Notes: generated by a model not told the origin, from the letters alone. DNA of 64,000 bases from an uncultured Eubacteriales bacterium (GCA_900544295.1 UQUO01000007.1:1-64000), one strand, 5' to 3'; shown: positions 10,008 to 19,054, numbered from the stretch's first letter. Translations and numbers: made by a program.

Positions 10008-12659
10008 ATGAAGGCATTTGGTCTCAATGAACTCAGGGAGATGTTCCTCTCCTTCTTTGAATCTAAGGGACATCTGCGCCTGCCCAGCTTTTCGCTCATC
10101 CCGCAGAACGACCCCTCGCTTTTGCTCATAAATTCCGGCATGGCGCCGATGAAGCCCTACTTCACCGGCGAGCAGACCCCGCCCCGCCGCCGCGTCTGCA
10201 CCTGCCAGAAGTGCGTCCGCACCGGTGATATCGAGAATATAGGCAAGACCGCGCGCCACGGCACCTACTTCGAGATGCTCGGCAACTTCTCCTTCGGCGA
10301 CTACTTCAAGCACGAGGCCATCGCCTGGAGCTGGGAGTTCCTGACGAGCCCTGAGTGGGTTGGCATCGACCCGGACCGGCTCTACCCCTCCGTCTACGAG
10401 GACGACGACGAGGCTTTCAACATCTGGCGCGACGAGATAGGCATCGCCCCGGAGCGCATATTCCGCTTCGGCAAGGAGGATAACTTCTGGGAGCACGGCA
10501 CCGGCGCCTGCGGCCCCTGCTCCGAGATATACTATGACCGCGGCGAGAAATACGGCTGCGGCAAGCCCGACTGTACCGTCGGCTGCGACTGCGACAGGTA
10601 TATCGAGGTCTGGAACAACGTCTTTTCCCAGTTCAACTCTGACGGCCAGGGCAACTATACCGAGCTTGCGCAGAAGAATATCGACACCGGCATGGGCCTT
10701 GAGCGCCTGGCCTGCGTCTGCCAGGGCGTGGACAGCCTCTTCGACGTCGATACCGTCATGAATATCACGCACAAGGTCTCGGAGCTGACCGGCGCGCACT
10801 ACGGCGAGAGCCACAGGAACGACGTTTCCCTGCGCGTTATCACGGACCATATCCGCTCCGCCACATTCATGATAGGCGACGGCGTGCTGCCCTCGAACGA
10901 GGGCCGCGGCTACGTCCTGCGCCGCCTGCTGCGCCGCGCCGCGCGGCACGGCAAGTTCCTCGGCGTGAACGAGCCCTTCCTCTATAAGGTCTGCGAGACC
11001 GTCATAAACGAAAACCGCAGCGCCTACCCCGACCTCGTGGAGAAGCAGAGCTTTATTACCCGCGTCATCCGCACGGAGGAGGAGAGCTTTGCCCGCACGA
11101 TAGACGGCGGCATGCGCATCCTCGCGGAGCTAATGGACGAGCTGAAAGCCAAGGGCGAGACCGTGCTCTCCGGCGCGGACGCCTTCAAACTCTACGACAC
11201 CTACGGTTTCCCGCTGGACCTCACCGAGGACGTGCTGAGCGAGTCCGGCATGACCGCGGATACCGAGGGCTTCAACGCCCTCATGCAGGAGCAGCGCGAG
11301 CGCGCCAGGGCTGCGCGCGGCGATATCAGCGGCTGGTCGGGTCTCGACCTGGGCCTGGACGCCGTGCCGACCGTGTTTACGGGCTATGACAAGCTGGAGG
11401 ACGCGGCGAAGGTGGAGGCCCTCGTGGTAGAGGGCGAGCTCTCCGGCGAGCTGCGCGAGGGAGTCGAAGGCACCGTCGTGCTGGACAGGACCCCGTTCTA
11501 CGCCGAGATGGGCGGCCAGGTGGCCGACCACGGCGTCATAGAGGCCGAAGGCGTCACCTTTGAGGTGCGCGACGTACAGAAGACCAAAGGCGGCAAGTAC
11601 CTGCACAGCGGTGTCCTGCGCTCCGGCGAGCTGAGGCTCGACATGGCCGTCACCGCGAAGGTGGACGCCGAGCGCCGCCGCGCCATCATGCGCGCACACT
11701 CCGCAACGCACCTGCTGCACGCAGCGCTGCGTCAGGTGCTGGGCGACCATGTACACCAGGCCGGCTCCCTGGTCGAGCCGGACAGGCTCCGCTTTGACTT
11801 CACGCACTTCTCCGCCATGACGGGCGAGGAGCTGCTTGAGGTCGGGCGCATAGTGAACAGCGAAATACTGCGCGGCGACGCCATCTCCATAGCGGAGATG
11901 GGCATAGATGAGGCCCGAGCCCAGGGCGCACAGGCGCTCTTTGGTGAGAAGTATGGCGAGGTAGTCCGTGTCGTGAAGATGGGTGGCTTCTCCAGCGAGC
12001 TCTGCGGCGGCACGCATATGGATAACACCGCCAAGATCGGCCCCTTTAGGATAGAGTCCGAATTCTCCGTCGCCTCCGGCGTGCGCCGCATAGAGGCCGT
12101 GACGGGCCTGGAGTTCTTCCGCGAGAACGAGGAGAACAACCGCCGCCTGCTCGAAATGGCGAACGTCCTCAAGTCCAGCCCCTTCGAGGTGGTGGAGAAA
12201 GCCAAGGCCGCAATGAGCGATCTGCGCGAGCTCAAGCGCAAGGTCGAGGCGCTGCAGGACAAGCTCCGTTCCGGCGAGCTGGACGGCTTCATCGCCTCTG
12301 CCAAGAAGGTGGGCGACCTGCGCGTCATCACCGCCACGCGCCCCGGCTCCACGGCGGACGAGATGCGCCGCGCGGGCGATTTCCTGCGTGACAAGGCGCC
12401 GAATCTCGTCGCCGTCTTCGCCGCTACGGAGGAGGACAAGATAACCTTCTTCGCCGTCTGCGGCAAGAACGCCGTGGAAAAGGGCGTCAAGGCCGGCGAC
12501 CTCATAAAGCAGGTCACCGCCATGACCGGCGGCAAGGGCGGCGGCAAGCCCGACTTTGCCATGGGCGGCGGCAAGGATATGCTCATGCTGGATAACGCCC
12601 TCGCCATGGTGGATAACTTCGTGGCTATGAAGCTGGGACTTTTGAAGGAGGATAAGTAA
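10008..12659 (+). CDS. alaS: Alanyl-tRNA synthetase
   Basis: An 883-aa class II synthetase that charges tRNA-Ala and edits mischarged Ser/Gly. The catalytic domain starts with LREMFLSFFESKGH and has the class II motifs; the editing domain has HSATHLLHAALR and, further on, CGGTH; the C-terminal C-Ala part ends with GGKGGGKPDFAMGGG. The start at 10008 has GGAGG eight bases upstream; an earlier in-frame ATG at 9975 is too close to the predicted transcription start. Full length. The HIT gene follows after one base, so they form one transcript. Confidence 0.97.
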   Translation: MKAFGLNELREMFLSFFESKGHLRLPSFSLIPQNDPSLLLINSGMAPMKPYFTGEQTPPRRRVCTCQKCVRTGDIENIGKTARHGTYFEMLGNFSFGDYFKHEAIAWSWEFLTSPEWVGIDPDRLYPSVYEDDDEAFNIWRDEIGIAPERIFRFGKEDNFWEHGTGACGPCSEIYYDRGEKYGCGKPDCTVGCDCDRYIEVWNNVFSQFNSDGQGNYTELAQKNIDTGMGLERLACVCQGVDSLFDVDTVMNITHKVSELTGAHYGESHRNDVSLRVITDHIRSATFMIGDGVLPSNEGRGYVLRRLLRRAARHGKFLGVNEPFLYKVCETVINENRSAYPDLVEKQSFITRVIRTEEESFARTIDGGMRILAELMDELKAKGETVLSGADAFKLYDTYGFPLDLTEDVLSESGMTADTEGFNALMQEQRERARAARGDISGWSGLDLGLDAVPTVFTGYDKLEDAAKVEALVVEGELSGELREGVEGTVVLDRTPFYAEMGGQVADHGVIEAEGVTFEVRDVQKTKGGKYLHSGVLRSGELRLDMAVTAKVDAERRRAIMRAHSATHLLHAALRQVLGDHVHQAGSLVEPDRLRFDFTHFSAMTGEELLEVGRIVNSEILRGDAISIAEMGIDEARAQGAQALFGEKYGEVVRVVKMGGFSSELCGGTHMDNTAKIGPFRIESEFSVASGVRRIEAVTGLEFFRENEENNRRLLEMANVLKSSPFEVVEKAKAAMSDLRELKRKVEALQDKLRSGELDGFIASAKKVGDLRVITATRPGSTADEMRRAGDFLRDKAPNLVAVFAATEEDKITFFAVCGKNAVEKGVKAGDLIKQVTAMTGGKGGGKPDFAMGGGKDMLMLDNALAMVDNFVAMKLGLLKEDK

Positions 12660-12660
12660 A

Positions 12661-13005
12661 ATGGAAGACTGCCTTTTCTGCATGATAGCGAAAGGGGATA
12701 TCCCCTCGAACAAGGTATATGAGGACGAGAGCGTCCTGGCCTTCCGGGATATCAACCCCCAGGCCCCCACGCATATCCTCGTCATCCCGAAAGAGCACAT
12801 CGCGGACTCCGCCGCGCAGATAACAGCGGAGAACTCCGCCGCAGTGGCGCACATTTTCGAGGTCATAGCCAAGATAGCCGCCCAGGAGGGCCTGGACGCC
12901 GGATTCCGCGTCATCACGAACTCCGGCAAGGCCGCCGGCCAGACCGTGCCGCACCTGCATTTCCACATCCTCGCCGGCGAGGACATGGCCGAAAAACTCA
13001 TCTGA
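12661..13005 (+). CDS. HIT-family nucleotide hydrolase (HinT-like)
   Basis: 114 aa with the histidine triad HLHFHIL at the C-terminus and the N-terminal CLFCMIAKGDIPS. HinT proteins hydrolyse nucleoside phosphoramidates, including aminoacyl-adenylates released by tRNA synthetases, which fits its place one base after alaS. AAGGAGGATAAGTAA of the alaS end supplies the ribosome site. Confidence 0.93.
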   Translation: MEDCLFCMIAKGDIPSNKVYEDESVLAFRDINPQAPTHILVIPKEHIADSAAQITAENSAAVAHIFEVIAKIAAQEGLDAGFRVITNSGKAAGQTVPHLHFHILAGEDMAEKLI

Positions 13006-13023
13006 TTTGGCTGAACAGAAAAT

Positions 13024-13064
13024 GCAAAATGTATTGACAGGGAGCACCTGTCAATACATTTTGC
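13024..13064. repeat. Perfect 18-bp inverted repeat, first of a pair
   Basis: Arms 13024-13041 and 13047-13064 pair without mismatch around GAGCA. It follows the HIT stop by 18 bases and contains TTGACA in one arm. There is no T run on either side, so it is a poor terminator; an operator or RNA element ahead of the XRE gene is the other reading. Confidence 0.8.
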
Positions 13065-13090
13065 GTCAAATACACTCGTATGGTAGCATA

Positions 13091-13134
13091 ATCACCGTAT
13101 AAATGCTACAAAATAGTAGCATTTATACGGTGAT
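13091..13134. repeat. Perfect 19-bp inverted repeat over the XRE gene start
   Basis: Arms 13091-13109 and 13116-13134 pair perfectly around AAAATA. The heptamer GTAGCAT occurs three times here (13083-13089, inverted at 13103-13109, and 13116-13122). The right arm holds the GGTG ribosome site and reaches the first ATG, so in RNA the hairpin would hide the start; in DNA it would be a palindromic operator for the XRE protein. Confidence 0.85.
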
Positions 13135-13138
13135 GTCG

Positions 13139-13354
13139 ATGTATTTTCCGCGCATAGAGGATCTGCGTATTGACAATGACAAGACGCAGATAGCCATTGC
13201 AGATTATCTGAATATGAACAGAGAGGTATACCGCCGCTACGAAAAAGGCATACGCGAGATACCCGTGTGGGCGCTCATAAAACTGGCCGGGCTCTACGGC
13301 GTATCTACGGACTATATCCTCGGCCTGACTGACGAGCCGGGGCAGCGTGCGTAA
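13139..13354 (+). CDS. Small XRE-family regulator
   Basis: A 71-aa single-domain helix-turn-helix protein starting MYFPRIEDLR, with the helix pair KTQIAIADYLNMNREVYRRYE and the closing VSTDYILGLTD typical of Cro/CI-like regulators of Firmicutes. ATG 13139 fits the family start and has GGTG six bases upstream; ATG 13133 is possible. It overlaps comEC by eight bases, so both are one message. The palindromes in front suggest it regulates itself and therefore comEC; that is inference. Confidence 0.8.
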   Translation: MYFPRIEDLRIDNDKTQIAIADYLNMNREVYRRYEKGIREIPVWALIKLAGLYGVSTDYILGLTDEPGQRA

Positions 13355-15635
13355 GCTGGTATGCGCCGCGCTTTCGTTTGCGGGCGCGGCGGCGGTGTCT
13401 CACTATTATTTGCCCGAGGGCGTGCTGTTCTGGCTCGCCGGAGGGCTTTTGCTGCTGTGTCTGCCGGCGGCGCTGCTGCTGAAGGACACGGCGCGCCTGC
13501 GTGCGCTTATAATTCTGATAGCCGCATCGCTGGGGCTCGGGTGGTACGGGGCGTATACGCTGATGTACGTGGCCCCGGCGTCGGAGCTGGCAGGGCGGGA
13601 GCTGGTGGTCACGGCGCGTGTTCTCGACTACCCGGAGCGGGACGAGGGCTACGCCTCCGTCGAGCTGCGTATAGAGCAGGAGGGCCTGCCGCGCGTCAAG
13701 GCGGCCGTCTATGACTATGACGGCCTCATGCCTGAGCTGAGGCCGGGAGACGTGGCGGAATTCCCTCTGGAGTTCATATCTGCGCTTGAAAAGTACGGCG
13801 AAGAGACGGATATATATTCCTCCCGCGGCATACTGCTGCGCGCCTACCTTGCCGGAGCGGCGGAGGACATACGCCGGGACGGCCGCAGCTTCCTCAGCTT
13901 TCCGATGGAGCTTGCGAACCTTGTGCGCAGCGCGGCTAGGGAGGTGTTCCCCGAGGACGTCCAGAGCTTTATGCTCGGCCTGCTGATAGGAGACACCTCG
14001 GGGCTGTACGACGACTTTGAGCTTGACAACGCGCTCTCCGTCTCCGGCATACGCCATGTAGTCGCCGTTTCGGGCATGCACCTGTCGTTTTTGTATGCCG
14101 TGCTGGTGTATCTGCTTGGGAAGCGTCGGGCGTCGATATTGGGCGTGCCTGTAATAGTGCTGTTCACGTTTATGACGGGCTGCACGGCCTCAGTGGTGCG
14201 CGCCTGCGTCATGCTGACGCTCGTGATGCTGGCCCCGCTGCTCAGGAGGGAGGCTGATGGGCTGACCTCGCTGTGCGCGGGCCTCTTGATCCTGCTTATC
14301 GCAAACCCGCTCTCCATAGCCGCGGCAGGGCTGCAGCTCTCGTTCTCGGCCATGGCGGGCATAATACTGCTCACGCCGCGCGTCTATAAATGGCTGGACA
14401 GAAAACTCCGCCGCGGCGACGAAAAGCGCCGCCTGAACTCCTTTGTGAGGTTTGTGATGGCGGGCGTGTCCAGCTCCATAGGCTCCATGGCCTTTACAAC
14501 GCCCGTGGTGGCGCTCTGCTTCGGGTATGTCTCGCTCATCTCGCCGGTCACGAACCTGCTGACGCTCTGGGCGGTGTCCGCGGCTTTCACGTTCGGCTAT
14601 GCGGCGGTGCTGCTGGGACTGGTTTTCGCGCCGCTTGGAGGTTCGGTCGGATGGCTCGTGGCTTGGCCGGCCCGGTATATTTCCTTTTGCGCAAAGGCTC
14701 TGGCCGGACTGCCGTATTCGGCTGTGTATACTGTGGACCGGCTTATCGTCTGGTGGCTGGTTTTCGTTTATTTTGTCTTCGGCCTGTGCTGGCTGCTGAG
14801 GGATAGGAGGGGATTTCGCCCTCTGGCCCCGGCGCTGGCCTCGGTCTTCACGCTGGCAGTCGTGCTTGTGACGGCCTGGAACGCGGAGCGGAGCGAGAGC
14901 TCGGTCACAGTCCTTGACGTGGGCCAGGGCCAATGCGTCGCCGCCGTCTGCGGTGAAAATGCCGTGCTCATAGACTGCGGCGGCAAGGGAACGTGGGATA
15001 ACGCAGGAGACACGGCGGCGGAGTATCTCCTGAGCCGGGGCCGCAGGAGCATAGACGCCCTGGTGCTCACACACCTGCACGCCGACCACGCGAACGGCGT
15101 GGAACGCCTGCTTACGCGGATATCCGTCGGCACGCTGTACCTGCCCGAGGACACGGATGACTCGGACGGCCTGCTCGGGGGAATACTTGCCTGTGCGGAG
15201 AGACAGCGGACCGAGGTGGTCTACGTCGGCGGAGAGGATTTGACGCCCGCATACGGCGGACTGGAGCTGACGCTTTATGCGCCGCTCGACGCCGGGGATG
15301 AGAACGAGCGCGGCGTCATCGTCCTGGCAGCCATGGGCGAGTTTGAAGCGCTCATAATGGGCGACGTGAACTCCGCAGTGGAACGCCGCCTGGTCGAGAG
15401 TCGGGAGCTGCCGGACGTGGAGCTGCTGGTGGTGGGCCATCACGGCTCCAAATACTCCACGAGCTTCGAGCTGCTGGAGGCGATAGACGCGGACTGGGCC
15501 GCCATATCCGTCGGCTGGAACAGCTACGGGCACCCTACCTACGAGGCCCTGCGCCGCCTCGGCATCTTCGACATCGAGGTCTTCAGGACCGACGAGAACG
15601 GCAACATCACAGTGAGGGCGAATACATATGGCTAA
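13347..15635 (+). CDS. comEC: ComEC/Rec2 DNA uptake channel
   Basis: 762 aa. ComEC carries single-stranded DNA across the membrane during natural transformation. Order: N-terminal hydrophobic helices, an OB-like DUF4131 region (about 80-190), the multi-helix Competence domain with SGIRHVVAVSGMHLSF (about 230-500), and a C-terminal metallo-beta-lactamase domain (from about 520) with VLTHLHADHANG and VVGHHGSKYSTS. All three parts are present. GTG 13347 lies inside the end of the XRE gene. No other competence gene is in the window. Confidence 0.93.
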   Translation: MRKLVCAALSFAGAAAVSHYYLPEGVLFWLAGGLLLLCLPAALLLKDTARLRALIILIAASLGLGWYGAYTLMYVAPASELAGRELVVTARVLDYPERDEGYASVELRIEQEGLPRVKAAVYDYDGLMPELRPGDVAEFPLEFISALEKYGEETDIYSSRGILLRAYLAGAAEDIRRDGRSFLSFPMELANLVRSAAREVFPEDVQSFMLGLLIGDTSGLYDDFELDNALSVSGIRHVVAVSGMHLSFLYAVLVYLLGKRRASILGVPVIVLFTFMTGCTASVVRACVMLTLVMLAPLLRREADGLTSLCAGLLILLIANPLSIAAAGLQLSFSAMAGIILLTPRVYKWLDRKLRRGDEKRRLNSFVRFVMAGVSSSIGSMAFTTPVVALCFGYVSLISPVTNLLTLWAVSAAFTFGYAAVLLGLVFAPLGGSVGWLVAWPARYISFCAKALAGLPYSAVYTVDRLIVWWLVFVYFVFGLCWLLRDRRGFRPLAPALASVFTLAVVLVTAWNAERSESSVTVLDVGQGQCVAAVCGENAVLIDCGGKGTWDNAGDTAAEYLLSRGRRSIDALVLTHLHADHANGVERLLTRISVGTLYLPEDTDDSDGLLGGILACAERQRTEVVYVGGEDLTPAYGGLELTLYAPLDAGDENERGVIVLAAMGEFEALIMGDVNSAVERRLVESRELPDVELLVVGHHGSKYSTSFELLEAIDADWAAISVGWNSYGHPTYEALRRLGIFDIEVFRTDENGNITVRANTYG

Positions 15636-16680
15636 ACGTCAAAAGAAGTCAAAACCGGATAACCGCCTCAATTACGGCGAGGTCAGCCGCGAGCTGAAGA
15701 GCGGCGGCCCTGCGCGGCTGTATCTGCTCTATGGCCGAGAGGACTATCTGCGCGAGGCTTTCCTGGGGGAGCTGAAGGCCCTCTGCCTGCCCGAGGGCGA
15801 GGATGACTTCAGCTATCACCGCCTGGACGGCAAGAATCTCGATATGCGCGAGCTCTCGGACGCGGTTAACGCCCTCCCGTTTCTGACGGAGCGGACGCTG
15901 ACCGAGGTGCGCGGCTACGACTTTGCCCGCTGCCGGGACGCGGAGGCCGCCTCGCTGGAGCGGCTGATATCTGATATCCCGGACTGCTGCACCCTTGTTT
16001 TCGTGCAGGATACGGACTTTGAGCCGGACCAGCGCACAAAGATAATTAAAGCCGTTGCGAAATACGGCAAGCTCATCGACTTCACATCCCAGGGCCAGGG
16101 GCCTCTGGTGCAGTGGATACGCAAGCGCTTCGCGGCGCTGGGGAAGAACGCCACGCCGGACGCCTGCCTGACGCTCATCTATCTGAGCGGTGAGCTGATG
16201 AACGGGCTGATACCCGAAATAGAAAAAATCGCCGCCGGCACCGCCGGCGAGCTGGTGACAGCGGAGGACGTCTCGCGCCTGGCACTGCGCATACCCGAGG
16301 CGCGGGTCTTCGAAATGACGGATTACCTCGCCGCGCGCGACTATGACGGCGCGGCGCGCACGCTGGCAGACCTCATGTCCATGGGCGAGGAGCCCATCGC
16401 CATCCTGGCCGTCATCGGCATGCAGATGCGGCGGCTCTACGCCGCACGCGTGGCCCTGGACGAGAAGCTGGGCAGCAATTTCGTGCGAGAAAACTGCGGA
16501 GTCAAGTTCGACTTCATGCTCGACAGGCTCATGCGCTCTGCGCGCGGCTTCGACATGCGCACGCTGGAGCGCGCAGTCCGCCTCTGTGCCGAAACGGACT
16601 ATGCCATGAAGAGCGGCGGCGACGGCGCGGAGCAGCTGACGCTGCTGCTGATACGCCTCGCGGCGGGGGAGGACGTATGA
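15628..16680 (+). CDS. holA: DNA polymerase III subunit delta
   Basis: A 350-aa clamp-loader subunit that opens the sliding clamp. The N-terminal LYLLYGREDYLREAFL, the central CTLVFVQDTDFEPDQRTKI and the C-terminal helical domain with MQMRRLYAARVALDE fit HolA; as usual for delta there is no working P-loop. It overlaps comEC by eight bases, an order (comEC-holA) common in Firmicutes. Confidence 0.92.
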   Translation: MAKRQKKSKPDNRLNYGEVSRELKSGGPARLYLLYGREDYLREAFLGELKALCLPEGEDDFSYHRLDGKNLDMRELSDAVNALPFLTERTLTEVRGYDFARCRDAEAASLERLISDIPDCCTLVFVQDTDFEPDQRTKIIKAVAKYGKLIDFTSQGQGPLVQWIRKRFAALGKNATPDACLTLIYLSGELMNGLIPEIEKIAAGTAGELVTAEDVSRLALRIPEARVFEMTDYLAARDYDGAARTLADLMSMGEEPIAILAVIGMQMRRLYAARVALDEKLGSNFVRENCGVKFDFMLDRLMRSARGFDMRTLERAVRLCAETDYAMKSGGDGAEQLTLLLIRLAAGEDV

Positions 16681-17273
16681 TAAGCGTGAAGGAGGTCATA
16701 GTGGTCGAGGGCCGCTATGACAGGAACACGCTCTCACAGGTCTTCGACGCCGTGATAGTCGAGACCTCGGGCTTCGGTGTTTTTAACGACAGGGAGAAGC
16801 TCGCGCTCCTGCGCCGCCTGGCCGAAGCGCGGGGCCTTGTCGTCCTGACGGACAGCGACGGCGCGGGCTTTGTCATCAGGAACTTCCTGAAGGGCGCCAT
16901 CGACCCCGCGCTCGTGAAGCAGGCGTATATCCCGGATATCGCAGGCCGCGAGCGCCGCAAGCGCGCCCCGTCCAAGGAGGGCAAGCTGGGCGTCGAGGGC
17001 ATGAAGCCGGAGGTGCTCATCGAGGCCCTGCGCCGCGCGGGCGCGACCCTGGGCGGGGAGGAGCCCGCGCGCCGTGCCGGAGGCATTACAAAGGCCACGC
17101 TCTATGAGCTGGGCCTCTCCGGCGGCCCCGGCAGCGCTGAGAAGCGCCGCGCGCTGCTCAAAGAGCTCGACCTGCCGGAGAAACTGAGCGCCAACGCGCT
17201 GCTCGACGTGCTCAACGCCCTCTATACCGAGGCCGAGCTGCGCGAAATCACAGGTTCCGTTCCTCAATTATAG
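16677..17273 (+). CDS. Toprim/DUF4093 protein, RNase M5-like
   Basis: 198 aa with an N-terminal Toprim fold: EVIVVEGRYD holds the catalytic glutamate and LVVLTDSDGAGF the DxD motif. RNase M5 of this family matures the 5S rRNA precursor. The C-terminal part corresponds to DUF4093. Start ATG overlaps the holA stop (ATGA). The end overlaps by 26 bases the convergent small membrane gene. Confidence 0.82.
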   Translation: MISVKEVIVVEGRYDRNTLSQVFDAVIVETSGFGVFNDREKLALLRRLAEARGLVVLTDSDGAGFVIRNFLKGAIDPALVKQAYIPDIAGRERRKRAPSKEGKLGVEGMKPEVLIEALRRAGATLGGEEPARRAGGITKATLYELGLSGGPGSAEKRRALLKELDLPEKLSANALLDVLNALYTEAELREITGSVPQL

Positions 17274-17487
17274 CCCCCGCGAGTATGCAGACGAGCAGGA
17301 TGGCCTGTGGCAGCGTCAAAAGCTCACGGGCGAGGGAATATGTATCGCAGTTCCAGACGGAAAACTCCCCAGCGCCAAGCAGCAGCAGAAACGCTGCAAA
17401 GAGCAGTACGCAACTCAGCTGCAGGCCGCGCATGAGCAGCTCCCAGGAGAGCTCGCACATAGATAGCATCCGGCGTAAGACTTTCAT
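17248..17487 (-). CDS. Small two-helix membrane protein
   Basis: 79 aa from ATG 17487, which has GGAGG eight bases upstream (the ATG at 17496 does not). Two hydrophobic segments, roughly residues 21-41 and 58-72, suggest a hairpin in the membrane. A plausible promoter is at 17508-17537. Its 3' end overlaps the Toprim gene on the other strand. I do not recognise the family. Confidence 0.6.
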   Translation of the reverse strand: MKVLRRMLSMCELSWELLMRGLQLSCVLLFAAFLLLLGAGEFSVWNCDTYSLARELLTLPQAILLVCILAGAIIEERNL

Positions 17488-17507
17488 GGTCCTCACCTCC
17501 GCCTACC

Positions 17508-17537
17508 ATTGTAGCCGCCGAAGCAGGGTAGGGGCAA
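17508..17537 (-). promoter_or_regulatory. Promoter of the small membrane protein gene
   Basis: On the minus strand TTGCCC (17537-17532), an 18-base spacer and TACAAT (17513-17508), about 20 bases from the start codon. Confidence 0.5.
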
Positions 17538-17585
17538 GGCAAAATATTTCCCAGCGGAAAAATGCCGAAAGCAGTAAAATTGGTG

Positions 17586-17614
17586 TTGGCGCGGCCACGG
17601 GGCTGTGCTATACT
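17586..17614 (+). promoter_or_regulatory. nrdR promoter
   Basis: TTGGCG at 17586-17591, 17-base spacer, TATACT at 17609-17614, 32 bases ahead of the nrdR ATG. Confidence 0.72.
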
Positions 17615-17646
17615 CATATGGAGAGTTAAATTTGGGGGGAAAAGCC

Positions 17647-18108
17647 ATGAAATGCCCGTTCTGCGGCTATACCGAGAGCCGCGTAATAGATTCCCGTCCC
17701 GCCGAGGAAGGCGCGACCATCCGCCGCAGGCGCGAATGTCTCGCCTGCCAGAAGCGCTTCACCACGTATGAGATAATCGAGCGCCTGCCCCTCGTGGTCA
17801 TAAAGCGGGACGGCAGCCGCCAGACCTTCGACAAGGTCAAGCTCATAAACGGCATGGTCCGCGCCTGCGAAAAGCGCCCGGTCGCGCTCTCCTCGCTGGA
17901 GCAGATAGCGGACGATATCGAGCAGGAGCTCCAGAGCGCGCTGGAGCGTGAGATAAGCACAACGGAGATAGGAGAGATGGTCATGGCCCGCCTCAAGGAC
18001 GTGGACGAGGTCGCCTATGTCCGCTTTGCCTCGGTCTATCGCTCTTTCAAGGACATAAATACCTTCATGGAAGAGCTGACTAAGCTTCTCAAGCAGAAAG
18101 AGGGCTGA
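17647..18108 (+). CDS. nrdR: Transcriptional repressor NrdR
   Basis: A 153-aa ATP-cone repressor that senses ATP/dATP and shuts off ribonucleotide reductase genes. It starts with the zinc ribbon [17 protein letters not shown], with the second knuckle CLACQKRF, followed by the ATP-cone domain (about residues 46-136) with [16 protein letters not shown]. Usual length. ATG 17647 is preceded by GGGGGAAAA; the ATG at 17605 lies on the promoter. Confidence 0.96.
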   Translation: MKCPFCGYTESRVIDSRPAEEGATIRRRRECLACQKRFTTYEIIERLPLVVIKRDGSRQTFDKVKLINGMVRACEKRPVALSSLEQIADDIEQELQSALEREISTTEIGEMVMARLKDVDEVAYVRFASVYRSFKDINTFMEELTKLLKQKEG

Positions 18109-18111
18109 ACC

Positions 18112-18624
18112 TTGCAGCTTTCCATCCGGCCCTGGACTGAGGCGGACGCCTCGGTGATAGCCGAGGCCCTGAACGACGCCGGGGTCACAGACAACCTCCG
18201 CGACGGGCTGCCCACACCCTATACGGAGGCCGACGCGCGCGACTACATAGCTTTTGCCCAAACGGCGGGGGAGGGGGCCTACGCCTTCGCCATCGCTGAG
18301 GACGGTGTCGCCGTGGGCAGCATCCAGCTGACAAGGCAGCAGAATATACACCGCCGCACAGCGGAACTGGGCTACTATGTCGTCCGCCGCCGCTGGGGCG
18401 CGGGTATCTGTACCGAGGCGGTGAGGCAGATATGCCGCTTCGCCTTTGAGAATACGGATGTGCTCCGCATCTTTGCCGAGCCCTTTGCGGAAAACGCCGC
18501 CTCCTGCCGCGTGTTGGAGAAGGCTGGCTTCCAGCTTGAGGGCGTGCTGAGGCGCAACGCCGTGAAAAACGGGCAGGTGCGCGATATGAGGCTCTATTCT
18601 CTCGTGAGGGAGGATTTGGAATGA
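18112..18624 (+). CDS. GNAT acetyltransferase, RimJ/RimL-like
   Basis: 170 aa with a complete GNAT fold: acceptor-side N-terminus LSIRPWTEADASV, the central VGSIQLTRQ strand, an acetyl-CoA loop RRRWGAGICTEAV, and ENAASCRVLEKAGFQLEGVLR, typical of RimJ-type enzymes acting on amines or protein N-termini. The acceptor is unknown. TTG start three bases after nrdR; the following gene starts inside its stop (ATGA). Confidence 0.85.
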   Translation: MQLSIRPWTEADASVIAEALNDAGVTDNLRDGLPTPYTEADARDYIAFAQTAGEGAYAFAIAEDGVAVGSIQLTRQQNIHRRTAELGYYVVRRRWGAGICTEAVRQICRFAFENTDVLRIFAEPFAENAASCRVLEKAGFQLEGVLRRNAVKNGQVRDMRLYSLVREDLE

Positions 18625-18935
18625 ACGCGGTTTTAATTGTGCTTGGCGCAATGGTGACGGTCGTCTTTGCCGCCGTGGGCGCGGCATTCCGCAATGGCCG
18701 CGGCTGGCGCTATGTGAACATCATAGGCGACAGGGAGCGCTATGACAGGGAGAAGGTCCTGAAGTTCATCGACCTCGTCATGTGGGCCTTTGCCGTGAGC
18801 ATGGGCGGCCTTTGGCTGCTGGCGGGCCTCTTCGACAGCTTCGCCCTCTTCTACGCCGGGCTTATCGCCTCCCTTGCCGTCGCCATCTTTACCCTCGTCT
18901 ACATGAACACCGGCGCCAGGTTCCTCAAAAAATGA
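18621..18935 (+). CDS. DUF3784-like small membrane protein
   Basis: 104 aa with three hydrophobic helices (about 2-20, 50-70, 74-95) and the GRGWRYVNIIGDRERYDREK loop between the first two, as in DUF3784 proteins of Firmicutes. Role unknown. Coupled to the acetyltransferase gene by a four-base overlap. The fluoride riboswitch starts directly after its stop. Confidence 0.65.
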   Translation: MNAVLIVLGAMVTVVFAAVGAAFRNGRGWRYVNIIGDRERYDREKVLKFIDLVMWAFAVSMGGLWLLAGLFDSFALFYAGLIASLAVAIFTLVYMNTGARFLKK

Positions 18936-18937
18936 AC

Positions 18938-19022
18938 ACAGGGGATGAGGTCCCCCTCGGCCGCAGGCCGAAACCGCCTTGAGCTGATGACTTCTGCGCG
19001 CGGCAGCCGCCGCGCGCGGAAG
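18938..19022 (+). promoter_or_regulatory. Fluoride riboswitch (crcB motif) with terminator platform
   Basis: The aptamer runs from 18938 to about 18996. It has the P1 segment GGGGATGAGGTCCCCC, a GC hairpin (TCGGCC/GGCCGA), then AACCGCC and the conserved GCTGATGACTTCTGC. The last part is also the 5' arm of a hairpin, CTTCTGCGCGCGGC with GCCGCGCGCGGAAG (to 19022), followed by a T run at 19030-19034, so fluoride binding would let transcription pass. This is the known architecture. The downstream gene is a CLC-type transporter, a class that exports fluoride, which supports the call. Confidence 0.85.
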
Positions 19023-19054
19023 CATCGGCTTTTTGCCGTTATGAGGTGGAAATT

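Noticed and set aside
11130-13001. 623-codon minus-strand frame opposite alaS
   Set aside because: Antisense shadow of the alaS and HIT genes caused by GC-biased third positions; no ribosome site or domain.
13103-13138. Longer start for the XRE regulator at 13103
   Set aside because: Those codons lie in the arms and loop of a perfect inverted repeat and have no ribosome site; the family start is MYFPRIEDL at 13139.
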